From Isoetes taiwanensis (lineage: Eukaryota; Streptophyta; Lycopodiopsida; Isoetales; Isoetaceae), in NCBI GenBank assembly GCA_021234155.1, contig JAJEKV010000006.1, forward strand, positions 6,852,435-6,916,434: DNA of 64,000 nucleotides, in the 5' to 3' direction. Under the pieces are notes generated by a model. It made no database searches, had not been told where the DNA came from, and saw only the letters and a list, made by a program, of their open reading frames with translations. Shown in pieces: positions 47,660-60,625 of this stretch; within the stretch, counting starts at the first letter, position 1; the number at the start of each line of letters is the position of its first letter. Made by a program: the position numbers and the translations under genes.

Positions 47660-50600
47660 CAAGCTATGCAATCTAATATCCCCTGGTGTAAGATGAAAAA
47701 TCACTCACCTTGGAATTCTTTAAAGTATAGACCTCTTTCAGATTCTTGTGCCTCAAAAGACCGGCTTCTATCTCCAAGAATCGATTTGAAAAAGAAGATA
47801 TATGCGCAGTCAATTCTAAACCATCGTCACCATTTCCATCATAACTCGGCCATACGGATGAATTTTGGTCTAATCAGATGTGATGAGCCTGTCAAGTTGA
47901 CCCTCCTGGCAACTCGGGATCTTGTCAAACTCATCTAATCCTAGATTCATAATATTGGTGAAGAATTGAATCTTTCTTTGCGTGATATTTGAACCATTCT
48001 TATATTTCCATTATCCATTATGAACAACATAAATCCAGAGAAATTATACAATCCACAATAATCTCAATATATACAATATCAAACTGAGCAAATCAAATAG
48101 AACTTCTGGCTCTAGATCTCAGCCACGATCTCGGCTACATTGCTGCCATCAACTTGACCACTGCCTTGCGGATTAATTGCACATGCATTCAATGGGGCCA
48201 GTCCTCGTGACTAAGTGGGGATTCCTGGCTGTCACTGCATGCATAGAAACATCTTAGAAATCTTGGATAACAAGAACATAAGCACAAGCATAGAGGAAGA
48301 TGCTATATGAATACAGTGCTAGACAATGACAACATGATCAAATGAAATACAATACATGAGTATCAGAAGCAAAGAACATAGTCAAAATATCAAAAACCAT
48401 AGCTCCGGGGCAATGGGAAGTTCAGCCAGCCTACATGTAGGCCCTGTTAGCAAAAACATGCCCAACCAGCTCACATTGCGAGCCCTGTAGCAGGAGTGAT
48501 AGGGTGAACCTCGTATGCGCATACCCTTCCCAGCCCACGTCTGGAACTAGAGGACCTCTTACCATGGAGTCACAGAGGTGACACGGCATTCCTTCCAAGA
48601 GAACTACGCCCGGTGTCACAGAGCACAAGAATACCACAGAGAAACACAGATGGACATGAGCATGCCGGAGCAACCTAGGCCACCGAAACTAGAAGCCCGA
48701 CATCGGGAGGATCCAAGAGACATCAAAATACCAAGGCATAGATGATGCAATACCAAAGACCAAGACATGTGATGTCCATTAGATTATTTACTAGGTGCCT
48801 AGACTATACTCTGCCCCTTGCTGAAGTCGCCCATACATGTTGAAGTAGCTTATTCAATGCTCCTTACAATGACATTAAGTTCAATACTTAGCATTTCCTC
48901 AAAACTCAAGCCTACACTAAGGCAATTCCCCCATAAGGAATGCAACTCCAAATTAGCTTCTATTAAATCTGTTAACCATAATAACTTACCATACTTCTTA
49001 CATGTAATTCTCTTGTCAATTCATCCAACGCCATGTCAGAGTAGCTAAACAAGTGATAAAGACATAATGACCCAAGTAAGTCGATGTAACATGCTTAGAA
49101 CCACTACTCTGATATAGATGTAGGCTACGTTGTTATTTGAATAAGATCACTTAGCTATGGTTTTATTTTTTTAATATAAAAAATCCACTTCCTTAGCTTC
49201 TAATAAATATTATACAATTAATATGAGTGTTCAAAACCCCATTCCAGACTTTATTATCCTTGATGCCAAGCAACCATCTATGTACAGTATTTATGTAGAC
49301 TGTTCCCTAGCATATGCCCCATCTCCATGAGCCAAGAAATATATCTTATCGCAATCCTTAAAATTGTTCACATGAATTACAAATTTCCATAGTTAGGGTA
49401 CATTCGCACTCACGGTTAAGTTAAGTTAAATTATGGTTTTTAACGAAATTTACATTCGCACTACTAGTTAAGTTAGCATATAGTTAAGAAATTAGTTAAC
49501 TTTAGTTAAGAATTTCGTTAAACTTTTCTAACCAAAAACATTAACTAAACTTGTCTTCGCACCTTGTTCAGTTAAGTTAGCAAAATTAACTAAATGTTAA
49601 CTAAATTAGAAATTAGCACCAAAAGTTGAATCACCCCATAGAGGTCACTTTAAGTTTAGCTAAATGTGCTTATATTTTTTATGCCTTTGGCTAACTTAAC
49701 TAGACATGTTCGAAAGCATTTAGTTAACTAGTTAAGTTATTTTTTAACCAAATTTTTAACTAAACGAGTGCGAAATGCTTTTCGGTTAAGTTAGCCTAAC
49801 TAAATTTTTTAACTAGCTTTGGTATGAAGGCTATCATCCAATTAGTGTTAATTTAACGGTAAAAGTTAACTTAACTAAACTTCACCATGGGTGCGAATAG
49901 ACCCTTAGACAATTATTCAAACAATGCATATTCTTACAACTTACAATAATAGTGCCCAACTCTTCATACCCAATCTCCTATGTTGGCTAAACTCAGATGC
50001 AATCCATTTCCATCTAGGATGTTACTTGCCCTTATGTTTTGACATGACAATAAACATGACTAAAAGCAATTAGAAAATCAAAGAAAAGAAGACACGACAT
50101 CAGCCTGGCATTGGAATTCGGTGTCGATCAGCACAAAGCCATACTTATGGTCATTGATTTGGACTCAATTGAGCCTGATTGCATCCAAATTGAGTCCTGG
50201 CTTTCTATTCCAACAAATCTTAGGCAATTCCAGAGGATTCAGAGGTCCATCTCGGCATGCTGGAAGTTCGTTTTGCCTTCTTGATTTACTTCAATTCCAC
50301 TCAAAAGCCTTTTATCATGCCAAAACAACCTGTTACATCCTAATTTTGGCCTATTCCAGACCTAACCTATGGTTTTCAAGTAGTTATTGTAATCCATCTT
50401 TGATGGCATTCCTCCGGCCATTGCAAGAGACGTCGCCTGATTCATGCCCAAGCTGTCATGATAACTTCTAATCCAAACTTATATGCCCGATCATAAACCA
50501 CATGTCAATCATCAAGCAACCATCATCTCTCATACACATACTAAGATCCATATCTCTGGTAAGCATAAGAGCCCAGATGTATGTCTTAAAACCCCACCTG

Positions 50601-50700
50601 AAAGAAGAAGATTGATGCAGCAGTTGACATGATCTCCAAGCTCTGGCCTCCTCGATGTCTCCAAGCTCTTGCCTCCTCAAAGCTTTCTCCATAAAATTCC
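47660..50700 (-). repeat. Dispersed repeat of about 3 kb, copy B (inverted relative to copy A)
   Basis: See the anchors given for copy A at 23100-26060. The order of matching blocks is preserved, so this is one element inserted in opposite orientation. It is longer in the middle because a 509-bp MITE is inserted at 49396-49904. Similarity is strongest at 48410-48700 and weaker toward 50000-50500. Part of the 47700-47900 segment recurs at about 50740-50880 in the same orientation. Confidence 0.8.
49396..49904. mobile_element. Tourist-like MITE (PIF/Harbinger-type), 509 bp
   Basis: Ends are GGGTACATTCGCAC on the left and, inverted, GGGTCTATTCGCAC on the right (12 of 14 match). It is flanked by TTA at 49393-49395 and 49905-49907, the three-base target duplication of PIF/Harbinger elements. 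The interior is rich in GTTAAGTTA/TTAACTTAA phrases and has no coding frame, as expected for a non-autonomous element. Confidence 0.88.
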
Positions 50701-53320
50701 TTCATGCATGGACCTCTAGACCCCTTGCAATTGCTTGTGCCTCCAAAGATCGTCTTCTAGCTCCAAGAATCAAATTGCAGAAGAACATACATAATGCAGT
50801 CAATTCTGACCCAACATTATAATTTCTTTCATAGCTTTCTCATACGGATGAGTTTTGGCATGATCAGACCCAATCTGGAAAGCTTAAAAAACTTTCCAGC
50901 AAAAGAAAAATCATGTAAAAAGGATCTTGGGTCGTCGAGGTATGATGCTTCAAAGTTCGGGCTCCAAAAATGCCCAGAATTTCTCCCTGCCTTCATGCTC
51001 TGCAACAATCCTTTCTCCAAAGAGACAAAACCCTGGACTCATGCTGCATACATGCCACGCATGTGTATATACACACATAAATAGATATATTGACCCATCA
51101 AGTAACTAGGAGCATTACGTCAAGCTGATTCGAAAATCTTCCTAGCAAAGTAAAAATTACCTGAATTGGACCTCGTGTCGTCGAGATAGGTTGCTCCAAA
51201 CTTTGACTAGTAAAACTGCCCACCAAAAATTGCTCCCTCAGACTCCTTCCAGAAACCCTGACAGAAACTGAAGCCCTTTGCTTTTATAACATGGACTTTG
51301 TATAAACTTCTCATGCATAGTATGCATTTCTCATGTAATGATCAATTGAATCAGTAGGAGAACATGACTTACATGCATGCTAATGGGCAAAGCTCGTTAC
51401 AATTGGCCCTGACCAAATAACCATCAAACCAAATCACAGTTGTTTCAATATTCCTGGACTGGCCTTGGCAAGTAGCCATCAAACCAAATCATCATAACTG
51501 GGCTCTTGAGCAATTAACTAATCCCTGAAGTGTGGGAGCCGCTTGACTGTAGATCTGACAGTAACATGCGTATTTGCCCGCTGCCATTCCTGGTGGTAAA
51601 CTCCAAAACGTGGTGCCAAAGCTAGTTGATGACTCCAAGAAGATCAGTGCCTCTAGAAAAGAATGAAATCTAAATTAAAACATGTCGGTGCTTCCTACAC
51701 CTAAACGAAATGAAATCCTGTAAATTCGACCTAATGCTGACTCGTAAATCGGATTTGATGCTGGTGATGCTGGTGGGTTTTTGCTGATTGTTGCTACTGT
51801 CCACGGATCTATAGATCTATAGGCTATGTGCTACTGGATTCAAGAGAAGGGTCGGCCTGGACATTAAATAGTGTTTAATTTTTAGAATTTTTTTTTTTGG
51901 GATTGCCTGTTGTGGGTTTTATTTATTTTTGGATCCCCTATTTTTAGCTTTTCAATTCAGCAAAATGCGCCTCTGCTTCAGTTTGTTTAGCCTCAAGTCT
52001 TGCATCAATTTAGCAACGACTAGGCATCGCTCATTGCATCACTTAGGAACGAGCATTCGCAAGCTAGAGCATAGCCACCTCTATGCAAAAATGGTGTAAG
52101 AACAAAGAAAATTATTTAAAACAGGTAAAAGTGCATGTGGCAAAGAGGCAGAGTAAGACTTACGGCTATGAAAATGAACTTGCTATGTGGCAATAAGTTT
52201 TATTGCTTTATCCTTAGTTCTTTCAAAACATAAACTTTTTGCCCCTTGTTCTATTTTCCTTCTATGTCTGTAAAATATAGTTAAGATCTTCCTTCCTAGT
52301 TTTTGGATTGGAATAAGATCTCTTGTATATTCATCCTTACCTCGTATAGAAAATTATCGTTATACTAATAACAAATACAAAAAGAAAAATACTTTTATTG
52401 AGACAGCTTTACGTTATGTAAACATGAAACAAACGGGATGTGATCCCCTTGATTCATCTAATCATAATTTTCAATTTGAGGGTAATTTCGAGGGTATATG
52501 CATTTTTTAACTATTTTCCTTAAGCAACATGACTGCCACATATTAACATGTAGAAAGGGGTCAATTGAATTTTATTCCATTGGTTTTGCATGAATTTTAA
52601 AATGAAACATACGAATGAACAATTAATAGTTTATCAAGGGGCAACTTTAGTGTTAAATATAATATGACAAGTGCCAATGGTTGCCATGTACTTCCATGCT
52701 CAAGCATATAGACCATTACCCTTATGCTTATAATTTAATTCCCTCAAAAAACTCCTTTTGTTTGGATGTATATTCACATGAGGGGTGCCTTCGAGCATCG
52801 AGAGCTATTGGATATGCATATTCAAGAGTTGTGCCTCATTTTAGGCTGTAGATAGCGATCCTTGTTTGTGGGGTATGACCTATAAATTATGGTATACCGT
52901 ATGGGAAGATTAGCGAGATGCCATAAGGTTTTAGGCAAATATACTTAATGGTGTTAATTCAATGCACGTACTGCCTTATTAAAATGAGAGGGAAAAAAGG
53001 GAGGCTTTCGTGCCCTATGTCACCTCTCGTGTGAATATGCACCTAAACAAAATGTGTTTCTAGAGGGAATTTAATTATAAAGCGTAAGGGTAATCGTCTG
53101 TGTTGTCCAAAAAATTTTTTTTTGGCCCCTACAAGGCCTTGGAAAAGGTGTTGTGAATATTGATTGGTGATAAAAACTTTGGAAGCAAATAAAAAAAAAA
53201 AAAAAAAAAGCTGTAGTGGAAACAACTTAGAATAACACAAGCATTGACATAGTACCACATTTACTATATTGTAACACCCATTTGATATTCTATTGCTAGA
53301 ATGGCAAAGAAACTCAATCT
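50701..53320. other. Intergenic stretch with diverged local duplication
   Basis: 50871-51010 and 51135-51260 are diverged direct copies (a GTCGTCGAG-centred block followed by CTCCAAA and TGCCCA). An A19 run lies at 53191-53209. No gene is recognised. Confidence 0.5.
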
Positions 53321-53576
53321 ACTTCTAGTGATGCATTACAAACATAGATTGTGAACAAACTCGGAGATTGTAGTACAAGCCACCTAGATAGATAATAATT
53401 GTTCCTTTTGAAAGAATCTTCAACTTTTGCAACTTTCTACCAAAGGTATAGTAGAGAAAGTAATAATCTCTGGGTTTCCCTACTGTGAATGCCCACAAAG
53501 CTGCTTTGATGTTTTCGCATATTTTTCTAGCACAACGATCGTCTACATCTGTATTATTGCGAGAATGTAGAAGTTG

Positions 53577-53685
53577 AAGAGAATATAGGCCATCTTTTGT
53601 ATGGGATTTGAACCCAATAGGAACCATATGAAGAGGATATAGACCCTCTTATGTATGGGATTTGAACCCAATAAGAACCATCTCT
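53577..53685. repeat. Tandem repeat, about 54-bp period, two copies
   Basis: TATGGGATTTGAACCCAATA followed by G/AGAACCAT recurs at a spacing of about 54-55 bp with a few substitutions. Confidence 0.8.
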
Positions 53686-53820
53686 GCTATAAATGAAACA
53701 TAAATGGGAAACAAATAGATCCAGAAAAGAAGATTGACAATACATACCATTTCATTGTTGAGGATTCAAAGTTTGCCACAACAAGATGATTTATTGCTTT
53801 AAATTTAGCATTGATAAGGT

Positions 53821-54515
53821 CTACCATATTACATTTTTACATGTTCGTTTTGCAGAATCAGGATATTTAGATGTACTATGAAATATGAGCAAGTCAAGAC
53901 CACTACACATATTCAACACATGACGCTCTTGCAAATTAGGCCATCGCGCCTTGTCCTCAGGGTGCCCATTCCAACCGCATGCCCTTAGCTTTTCATTGTC
54001 AAGTTGCAGCATCCAAATAGGATAACCATCTAGACTGATAATTGTTGCTTGTCTATCTTCAATACGCCCCCTTGAAATCTCCCAACAAAAGTACTTCTCC
54101 ACTGTGCATCAAAGATATAACATCTTGTTCTAAGCAAAAGAAGGGATCGTCTCTATCTAAATTGCTTGAAACATATACTGGAGATTCTCGTGGGAAAGTA
54201 GCAACCTGCAACATATATCTTACTATGTTTACCTGGTATTTCAACCCAAAAATACTGCTTTGTTGCTCTATGATTGAGGACTCTCACTAAATGAGCACAT
54301 TCTTCTCTTACATAACATGTGATTTCTCCAAAGCCGTTGAGCCTCCATCCTTTAATATTTCATTATGAATATAACAATTTGAACCATTCAATATCCACCA
54401 AACCCCTTTCTTCATGTTCACAAGTTTCTAAAAAAAATATTAAATCTACTAATTTTAGAATATCGACCATTGTCTCTATTTTAGAAGCCTTCAATGAGTT
54501 TATATTCCAAGACAT
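53821..54515 (-). pseudogene. Endonuclease/exonuclease/phosphatase domain, LINE-like, broken
   Basis: On the minus strand ATG 54513-54515 opens M-S-W-N-I-N-S-L-K-A-S-K-I-E and D-L-I-F-F-L-E-T (the N-terminal strands and catalytic Glu of the EEP fold). After frame changes come Y-F-W-V-E-I-P-G, I-Y-V-A-G-C-Y-F-P, then G-E-V-L-L-L-G-D-F-K-G-A near 54090 (usual motif GDFNA) and a block ending L-N-M-C-S-G-L-D-L-L-I. This is the AP-like endonuclease of many non-LTR retrotransposons. Stops and at least two frameshifts make it inactive. No reverse transcriptase follows. Confidence 0.72.
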
Positions 54516-54852
54516 AGCACTGATAGTTTCATTTCCCTATGCTACGACATCACTTACAAAACATGATACACTATTTGTCCAGCATGCATTTATGATGCAT
54601 CACGAGTTTATGAAAGAACAAGGTACCAATTCTAAAAGGCATTGTGTATTTTTTGATGAAGCTACTTCACAATTTAAAGCCTCTAGACCTTTTCATTTTG
54701 CAGGGATGTACTCACATAACATACCGATGTGAATTTTTTTTTTGCTCCAACTATGGTAAGAGAGAGCTTGATAGCAAGACTGCAGAGCTAAAAAGGTAGT
54801 TAAATGAGATGATGAAAAATTACAATCGATAAGAATAGGAGGTGCAAAAGAT
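54516..54852. other. Short non-coding stretch
   Basis: No gene seen. A plus-strand frame across 54319-54732 is the shadow of the minus-strand EEP remnant for much of its length. Confidence 0.45.
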
Positions 54853-55665
54853 GTTGTTATTTTGCTACATATTCTAAACGAGGTGCACCTAGACTACCAC
54901 AATCGCCAGATTCGTCGATTCTATGACCCAGATCATATGTTGGGGCCCATGAACACCTCTCGTTTCCCTTATAGTCATTTATGATTGGAGGCGCCTATGA
55001 TTTTGAAATATGAAATATGATTTCGCCTAAGGTTTTGCGGAAATATCGAACCTCTATACGACTTTGCCTAAGATTTTAGAATATGAAATACGGGAGCTCG
55101 AACCTCTACCAAAATAATTCAATGTCTTAACTAAGACTATTTTAACCAATATACCCAGTGAGCTAATACGATTAGTTTTTATCTTGAATCTATGTTTTTT
55201 TCTTATAACAACTTATTCGATTGTTTTAGGGGTATGTCGTCAAAATGGTTTCAGGGATTGTTATTTTACATCCATATCAAATCCTCCTAAACCCCCCTGT
55301 TATTTTGCTACATATTCTAAACGAGGTGCACCCTGGACATTTATTATTGGAGGTGCCTATGATTTTGTAATGTGAAATACGATTTCGCCTAAGGTTTTGC
55401 GGAAATATCGAACCTCTATACGACTTTGCCTGAGATTTTAGAATATGAAATACGGGAGCTCGAACCTCTACTAAAATAATTCAACGTCCTAACTAAGACT
55501 ATTTTAACTAATATACCCAATGAGCTAATGCGATTATTTTTTATCTGAATCTATGTTTTTTTTATAACAACTTATTCGATTGTTTTAGCAATATGTCGTC
55601 TATATGGTTTCAGAAATTGTTATTTTACATCCATATCAAATCCCCCTAAAACCCACCTGTTATTT
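54853..55665. repeat. Tandem duplication, units of about 370-440 bp
   Basis: The phrase GTTATTTTGCTACATATTC starts at about 54853, recurs at about 55299 and begins a third time near 55658. Between them the units share long near-identical stretches (GATTTCGCCTAAGGTTTTGC, GAAATACGGGAGCTCGAACC). The first unit has extra sequence near 54900-54980. Confidence 0.9.
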
Positions 55666-55689
55666 TGCTACATATCAATAAGAAGGTGG

Positions 55690-57229
55690 TTTTAAGAAGG
55701 TAAAGATATGAATAGGAGGAATCCATGGGCTACACAAACTGTGGAGGATACAAGCAGCATCCACTGTGTCCAAGCAATTAATTCAGAATGTCCTACTGAA
55801 TTGCAAGTAAGAAAATTATCTTTCTTTTGGGCAAATTGCATTGATGCACAATGAGTGTTTGAACAATGATTATGTAGACAATTAGGAATACATAATTATT
55901 GAACTAAGCATGTCTTTTACCTATGAAAATGAGTTACAAAGATCTGAAAGATCTTTATTCTAAACCCTAAACCCTCCCCCAAGCGCCCAAAAAACACAAT
56001 TATGCTAATGATTTGGGACTCTCAAAGGTATTTGAAGTGCTATCTCGTTAAGGCTCGATTAGTAATCACATTGCATGCTATATAATGCCTACAACAAAAA
56101 CGTTATTTTTACAAACACATGTAGCAAAAAATCCAGATATTGAAACCATCACAGTATACTAAATCCCACTGACAAAAAAATGTAACAAATAATTTCAGCC
56201 TCTAAAAGCTCTTATGCCCTAACCTGTTCTTTATATATGTAGATATCAGGGGAAGTGCATGATGTGAGATTAAATTCCAAAGTTGGAAAGCAACATAAAG
56301 GAACTTTAAAAGGATTCCATGCCACATGGGAAAAAAAGAAAGGAAGGGACTTCCTCAAAGTGCGAATTATAGCGCTACACGAGCACAACAACAAGCAGAG
56401 TCTACCAAACTTATTGGTCCTCCACTTGGCACGTTATATGCTAAGAGTGAAATTTGGAGATGTCAACACAATATCTACTCGAATTAAACAATAGAATTAT
56501 TTTCATTGTCAAAATGTCAACGAAGATTGTAATAAATAGACCAGAGAAGAATCTTACTTAAATCTCCCAAACATGTTGCAATAAATAGCATTATCCTAAG
56601 AATTCTTATGTGTAAATAATGGTCCCATTCATCCAAGTGAAAGAATTGGAAATAACAAGGTTTGGAAAGGGATTCAGAATAGTAGGCCTCTTTGGGATAT
56701 GCAGGCCTCTTTGGGATATGCAGAGTTGAAAGCAAAAGAAATGTGTCCCTAAGAGGCAGGTGCAACGCACTTTGGAACACGAGAATTGAAAGTGATAGAA
56801 ATGCAGGTGTTTAGCGGAGAAATTACGTTACGTTAGTTGGATAGGGAGAAATTACATTACATTAGTTGGACTTGAGTGGTTTCACATTAGACAGTAGAAG
56901 AACTGTTGGGGAGTAGGTAGTTAGTTCAGCTGATCATGAGTTATGTGACTAATGTGAAGGCATTGACAATGGGAGGAAGACAAGGAACATCTGGGCGCAA
57001 TTGCGGACTTGCGCTGGCAGGCGAGTAGGCGGACCACCAAGGTTGAAGATTTCCAAGGAGGGTGGTCCAGGCACGACAGACACCACCACACGATTTTGTA
57101 GTATTGCAACCCCATGGGTGCAAACTTGGCACCTTCGTAACTTAATTTTTAATTACCTAAGGCACGGGTCCACGTGGCCATCTATTAGTGGGCCAGTTAC
57201 ATCACGTATTATCTATGCATATTCGAGCT
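55690..57229. other. Intergenic stretch, no gene seen
   Basis: Contains short open frames, including a lysine-rich plus-strand one at 56255-56494 that I do not recognise, and a small duplicated phrase (AGGCCTCTTTGGGATATGC twice near 56683-56720). Its end probably includes the promoter of the gene starting at about 57230. Confidence 0.45.
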
Positions 57230-57440
57230 GCAGTGTGAAGGGCGCCATTTTTCGGGGACTTCAACGGTATGCTTCTATATTTCTGCCTCTGACCTCTTCA
57301 AATTCCCTCTCTCTACTTCTTTTTGCATAAATTCTGTTTGTTTTCAGCCCATTGATCCGTAGTCCGGCCCATCTTTGATTTCCCCAAAATATCCCTTCCG
57401 GTTCTTCGATCCATCCGTTCCAGAGGCTGTTTTAAAAAAA

Positions 57441-57473
57441 ATGCTCTCTCGACTTTCTGACACCGACAAGTAA
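57441..57473 (+). promoter_or_regulatory. Possible 5' UTR exon end with a short upstream ORF
   Basis: An ATG at 57441 (MLSRLSDTD) runs into a donor AA/GTAAGC at 57470. If spliced to the acceptor TTAACAG at 58022, the upstream frame stops two codons later, before the main ATG at 58047. This would be an upstream ORF that could lower translation of the main protein. The exon assignment is inferred from splice-site quality only. Confidence 0.35.
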
Positions 57474-58046
57474 GCTTAAAAAAATACATTGTTAATGATT
57501 TTCTTCGTATTGTATTCATCTTGAGGATCGTGGTAATCGGCGGAATCCTTTCTGTTGGGATTTTTTTGATAATTTTTGGAGTCTTGCACTACTGCTGCTC
57601 TTAAATTCGGATTCAATGACCTATGAGCCTAAATAGCTATAAATACTCTGCCTGTAATGTTATTTTCCGTTAGATCGTGCAAGTTAGTGGTATAAAAATA
57701 CTCTGCCACACAAATTTGTTAGCAGGGTTATTGAAACTATGTAATGACAGATCTTCCCAGGTATTGGTTTCTCATAACAATTTTGAATCCCTTCTGAAAG
57801 GCGGCATGTTTTCGCATTTGTATAGAGGTTAGCTTGCCTGTTCACTTTCTTTGGAATATGCAATTCACCATTGTTTAACTAGAGCCAATGAAGTACATTT
57901 GATGTAGAATGTTAAACTTAAACTGAAATTTCAATTGGAGCACTTTTGCTGTTTCTAGGCTCTGTTTTTGAAACTTCAGTTGGATTTCATTTCATCTCTG
58001 CTATATATATGTCTTCTTAACAGATTTTAGGAGGTTGGGAATAAGC

Positions 58047-59829
58047 ATGGTGCTGTTTCCTACAAAGGATTCTCGTGACGAAGTAAATCAGTCAAACGTA
58101 GAAGCTGAAGAGCTGGAGGCCTACTTTGATGCGTGGTTTTTCCCAACATTGCTCAGGGATAATTTGACCACCCCACTTGATCCTGGAGTAGATAAGAAAA
58201 TACAAGGTACTTATTTGCTCCGAGAAGAAGGGCTTTCAGATGAAAGGCTTGTAGGTTCTTCATTTGAGAGTTGTCCTGATGTTCTGAAAAATACATCTTC
58301 CCGTTTAGTTGAATTATTTCCACCATATGTTTCTTCCAGCCTACCAGGTGTTCATGATGTGCTAGAGACCCCTCCCAGTTATGATAGTACATCATCTTCC
58401 GTCACTAGTAAGGAAAGTGCTGCTGTTAGGATGGATCAGACAAGCAATAGTGACATGTCCATTACGAATTTTGAAATTGTAGACAATGCTGTTGAGGAAT
58501 TTTGTGGACAAGATGTCACAGAATTGGATAATATGGAGGATAGAGATTTGCTAAGTAAGGCTTCCGAAGAACTCACGCTAGAAGCTGCTGAAATTTCATC
58601 AAACAAAGACACTGGCCCTGTTGAAATAGTTGCTGATGAGCAGAGCTTCAAAGATTTGGATGCACAATTTAGTTTTTTAAGTATTGCAGACCAGGACAAA
58701 CAGATATGTGACAATGGTATTAAGAAGGGAAAGAAAGTAGATGACCTTGTATATGGAGAGAGTGTTGCTCTGGAGCATGTTCAAGACTTAAGCCAAGCAA
58801 ATGATGCTCCTGATTCTGATCTAGAGTTCTCTGATGTATTAGATGTAATTTATGAGGACCATTGTCCTTCAAATTTGGATGCACATTCTGCAAATCCTCG
58901 AAGTGAAAGTGGTAACTCCCAATTTGATTTTGAAGAAATATTTGAATCGTGTAGGATGGATGATAATGCAACCTCCTTTTTAGAAGAGATGGAGGGCGTC
59001 AAGGAGTTGAAAGTAGATTACGTGGCCATATATTCTTCCCAATCACTCAAAAATGATGAGCCACATTGTTTGGAGAGCAACTTGATTGTTCAGGATGGGT
59101 TTGAGGAACTAAAAGCAAACGGTTTCGATATGGAAGAGAAGAGTATGATAACTCATGGGAATGAACTACAAACTGATGAATATGACTTGGGTTCTGAGCC
59201 TGAGAAGACTCTGGATTTAGACAGCAAGAATAAATTAGAAACAGTTGAAGAACCCATGCGTTTGAATGACAATGCATCTCAGGAGGTTGAACATTTGACA
59301 GATACAAGCAAAAATTTGGAGACAAAACAAAGCACGCCAATAGAAGTTATATCTCATATGGAAGCTGATGCATGCGAAAAAAGCTCGCACTTGCACAAGA
59401 ATACGGATGATTTTTTGCCCATACAATTTTCGGGTCCATTCTCCATATCTGGTCCTATGATGTTCTCAGGTCCCATCTCATGTGGTAGGAGCATCTCCAG
59501 GCGATCAGAGGGCAGCAATGCAAGTACTCGGTCATTTGCTTTTCCAGTGTAAGGAAATTATGCTCAAATTTTTCTGCTAAGTGCAGAATCTCTTAATTCT
59601 CCTTTTTAGAAAGCTGTAGCTCTTACCTTAGGTTAGTACAGAATCATAACATATGAAATACAGAATCATAATATATGAACAGCTAAGACCTGGCTATCTC
59701 TGTTGCAGCATACCATTTGAATGGGGTAGCCCAGTAAGGATGCCACCAGCTGATCCAAGATACTTTCAGCAGAAAAAAAGATGGTATCTCAGTTGTTTAT
59801 GCTGTGGTCCGCCTCCAACTTTGCCATAA
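58047..59829 (+). CDS. gar2-related-like plant protein, 540 aa, two coding exons
   Basis: Coding exons 58047-59548 and 59709-59829 join in frame (GT plus C gives Val) for 541 codons including the stop. An acceptor at 58022 precedes the first, so a 5' UTR exon lies upstream. Most of the protein is acidic, serine-rich and probably disordered. The C-terminus has a tight motif: repeated S-G-P phrases (about residues 475-500), then R-S-F-A-F-P-V-I-P-F-E-W-G-S-P-V-R-M, A-D-P-R, and a W...C-L-C-C ending. I recall this ending in plant proteins annotated as gar2-like, but that name is not functional evidence. The dicysteine end might be lipid-modified or bind metal; this is inferred. Function is unknown. 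The first ATG in the exon is used. Confidence 0.82.
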
Positions 59830-60163
59830 CATTTCAGGTAAATCTCTGCATAAGTTAGTAGATAATATCTGGTATTATTGGTGGGGCAATCACGGATAAT
59901 TCTTTCTTTCTTTTCGCATAGCAGACACCGTTCTTAATTTCTGTATGTTGTGATATACTCTGCATTCAAAGGAGGTGATCAGGGCACGAATTAATCAAGT
60001 TGGTAATATCTGGTTACGCTGATGAAATCCTTATGCGTACGATCAAAGCTGTTGCAACTGGCATGAAATGGACCACAAACTGTGCAGTTATCAAGCATTC
60101 GGCACGTACAACAGTCTTTGTGACCCATAAAATGGATTGAAGAAGGAAGGTTTCGTACTACAG
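59830..60163 (+). other. Probable 3' UTR and flank of the preceding gene
   Basis: Non-coding sequence between the stop codon at 59827-59829 and the start of the 460-bp direct repeat. No polyadenylation site can be fixed. Confidence 0.45.
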
Positions 60164-60625
60164 GGGTTTTAGGAAGTCATCCGGTGGATGCCTTTTGTGT
60201 GTCCATTACAGCGATATAAATTTTTATGAGTTTCTTTCCAGTAAATTAACTATGCCAAAGTGATGAGAACAAACCAAATAAGACAACCAAAGAAGCTGCT
60301 TGTTTTTAGGTTTGAGTAATATCGTACGTAAGAAACACTTAGGAAGCATTTTGCCCCATCTCCCGGTTTCTATTGCGGCGACTTCTACTGCAGCATATTT
60401 ACCCTCCATTCCACAGTGTTTACCTAGCATTCTGGAGTGTTTACCTTCCATTCCATGAGCTTACCCAGCAATCCGACTATTTTTACTCCTGGTAGAATGC
60501 TTTCTAAGTTTTTTCCACGTTACACGAATGTCCATTTAGGGGACATTCCTGACATGTCAACAGGGCTCCCACGCTGTGTGTTTCCATCTCAAGTATCCTC
60601 TAAATGAACACTCCTGTATACGTAA
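60164..60625. repeat. Direct repeat of about 460 bp, copy 1
   Basis: Matches 61828-62287 over its whole length with few differences. Inside are the phrase AAACACTTAGGAAGCATTTT and a set of degenerate TTTACC...CATTCTG/CCATTCC phrases about 20-25 bp apart. Confidence 0.92.

Noticed and set aside
54319-54732. Plus-strand 137-codon frame
   Set aside because: Overlaps the minus-strand endonuclease-like remnant, whose motifs are convincing; the plus frame shows none.
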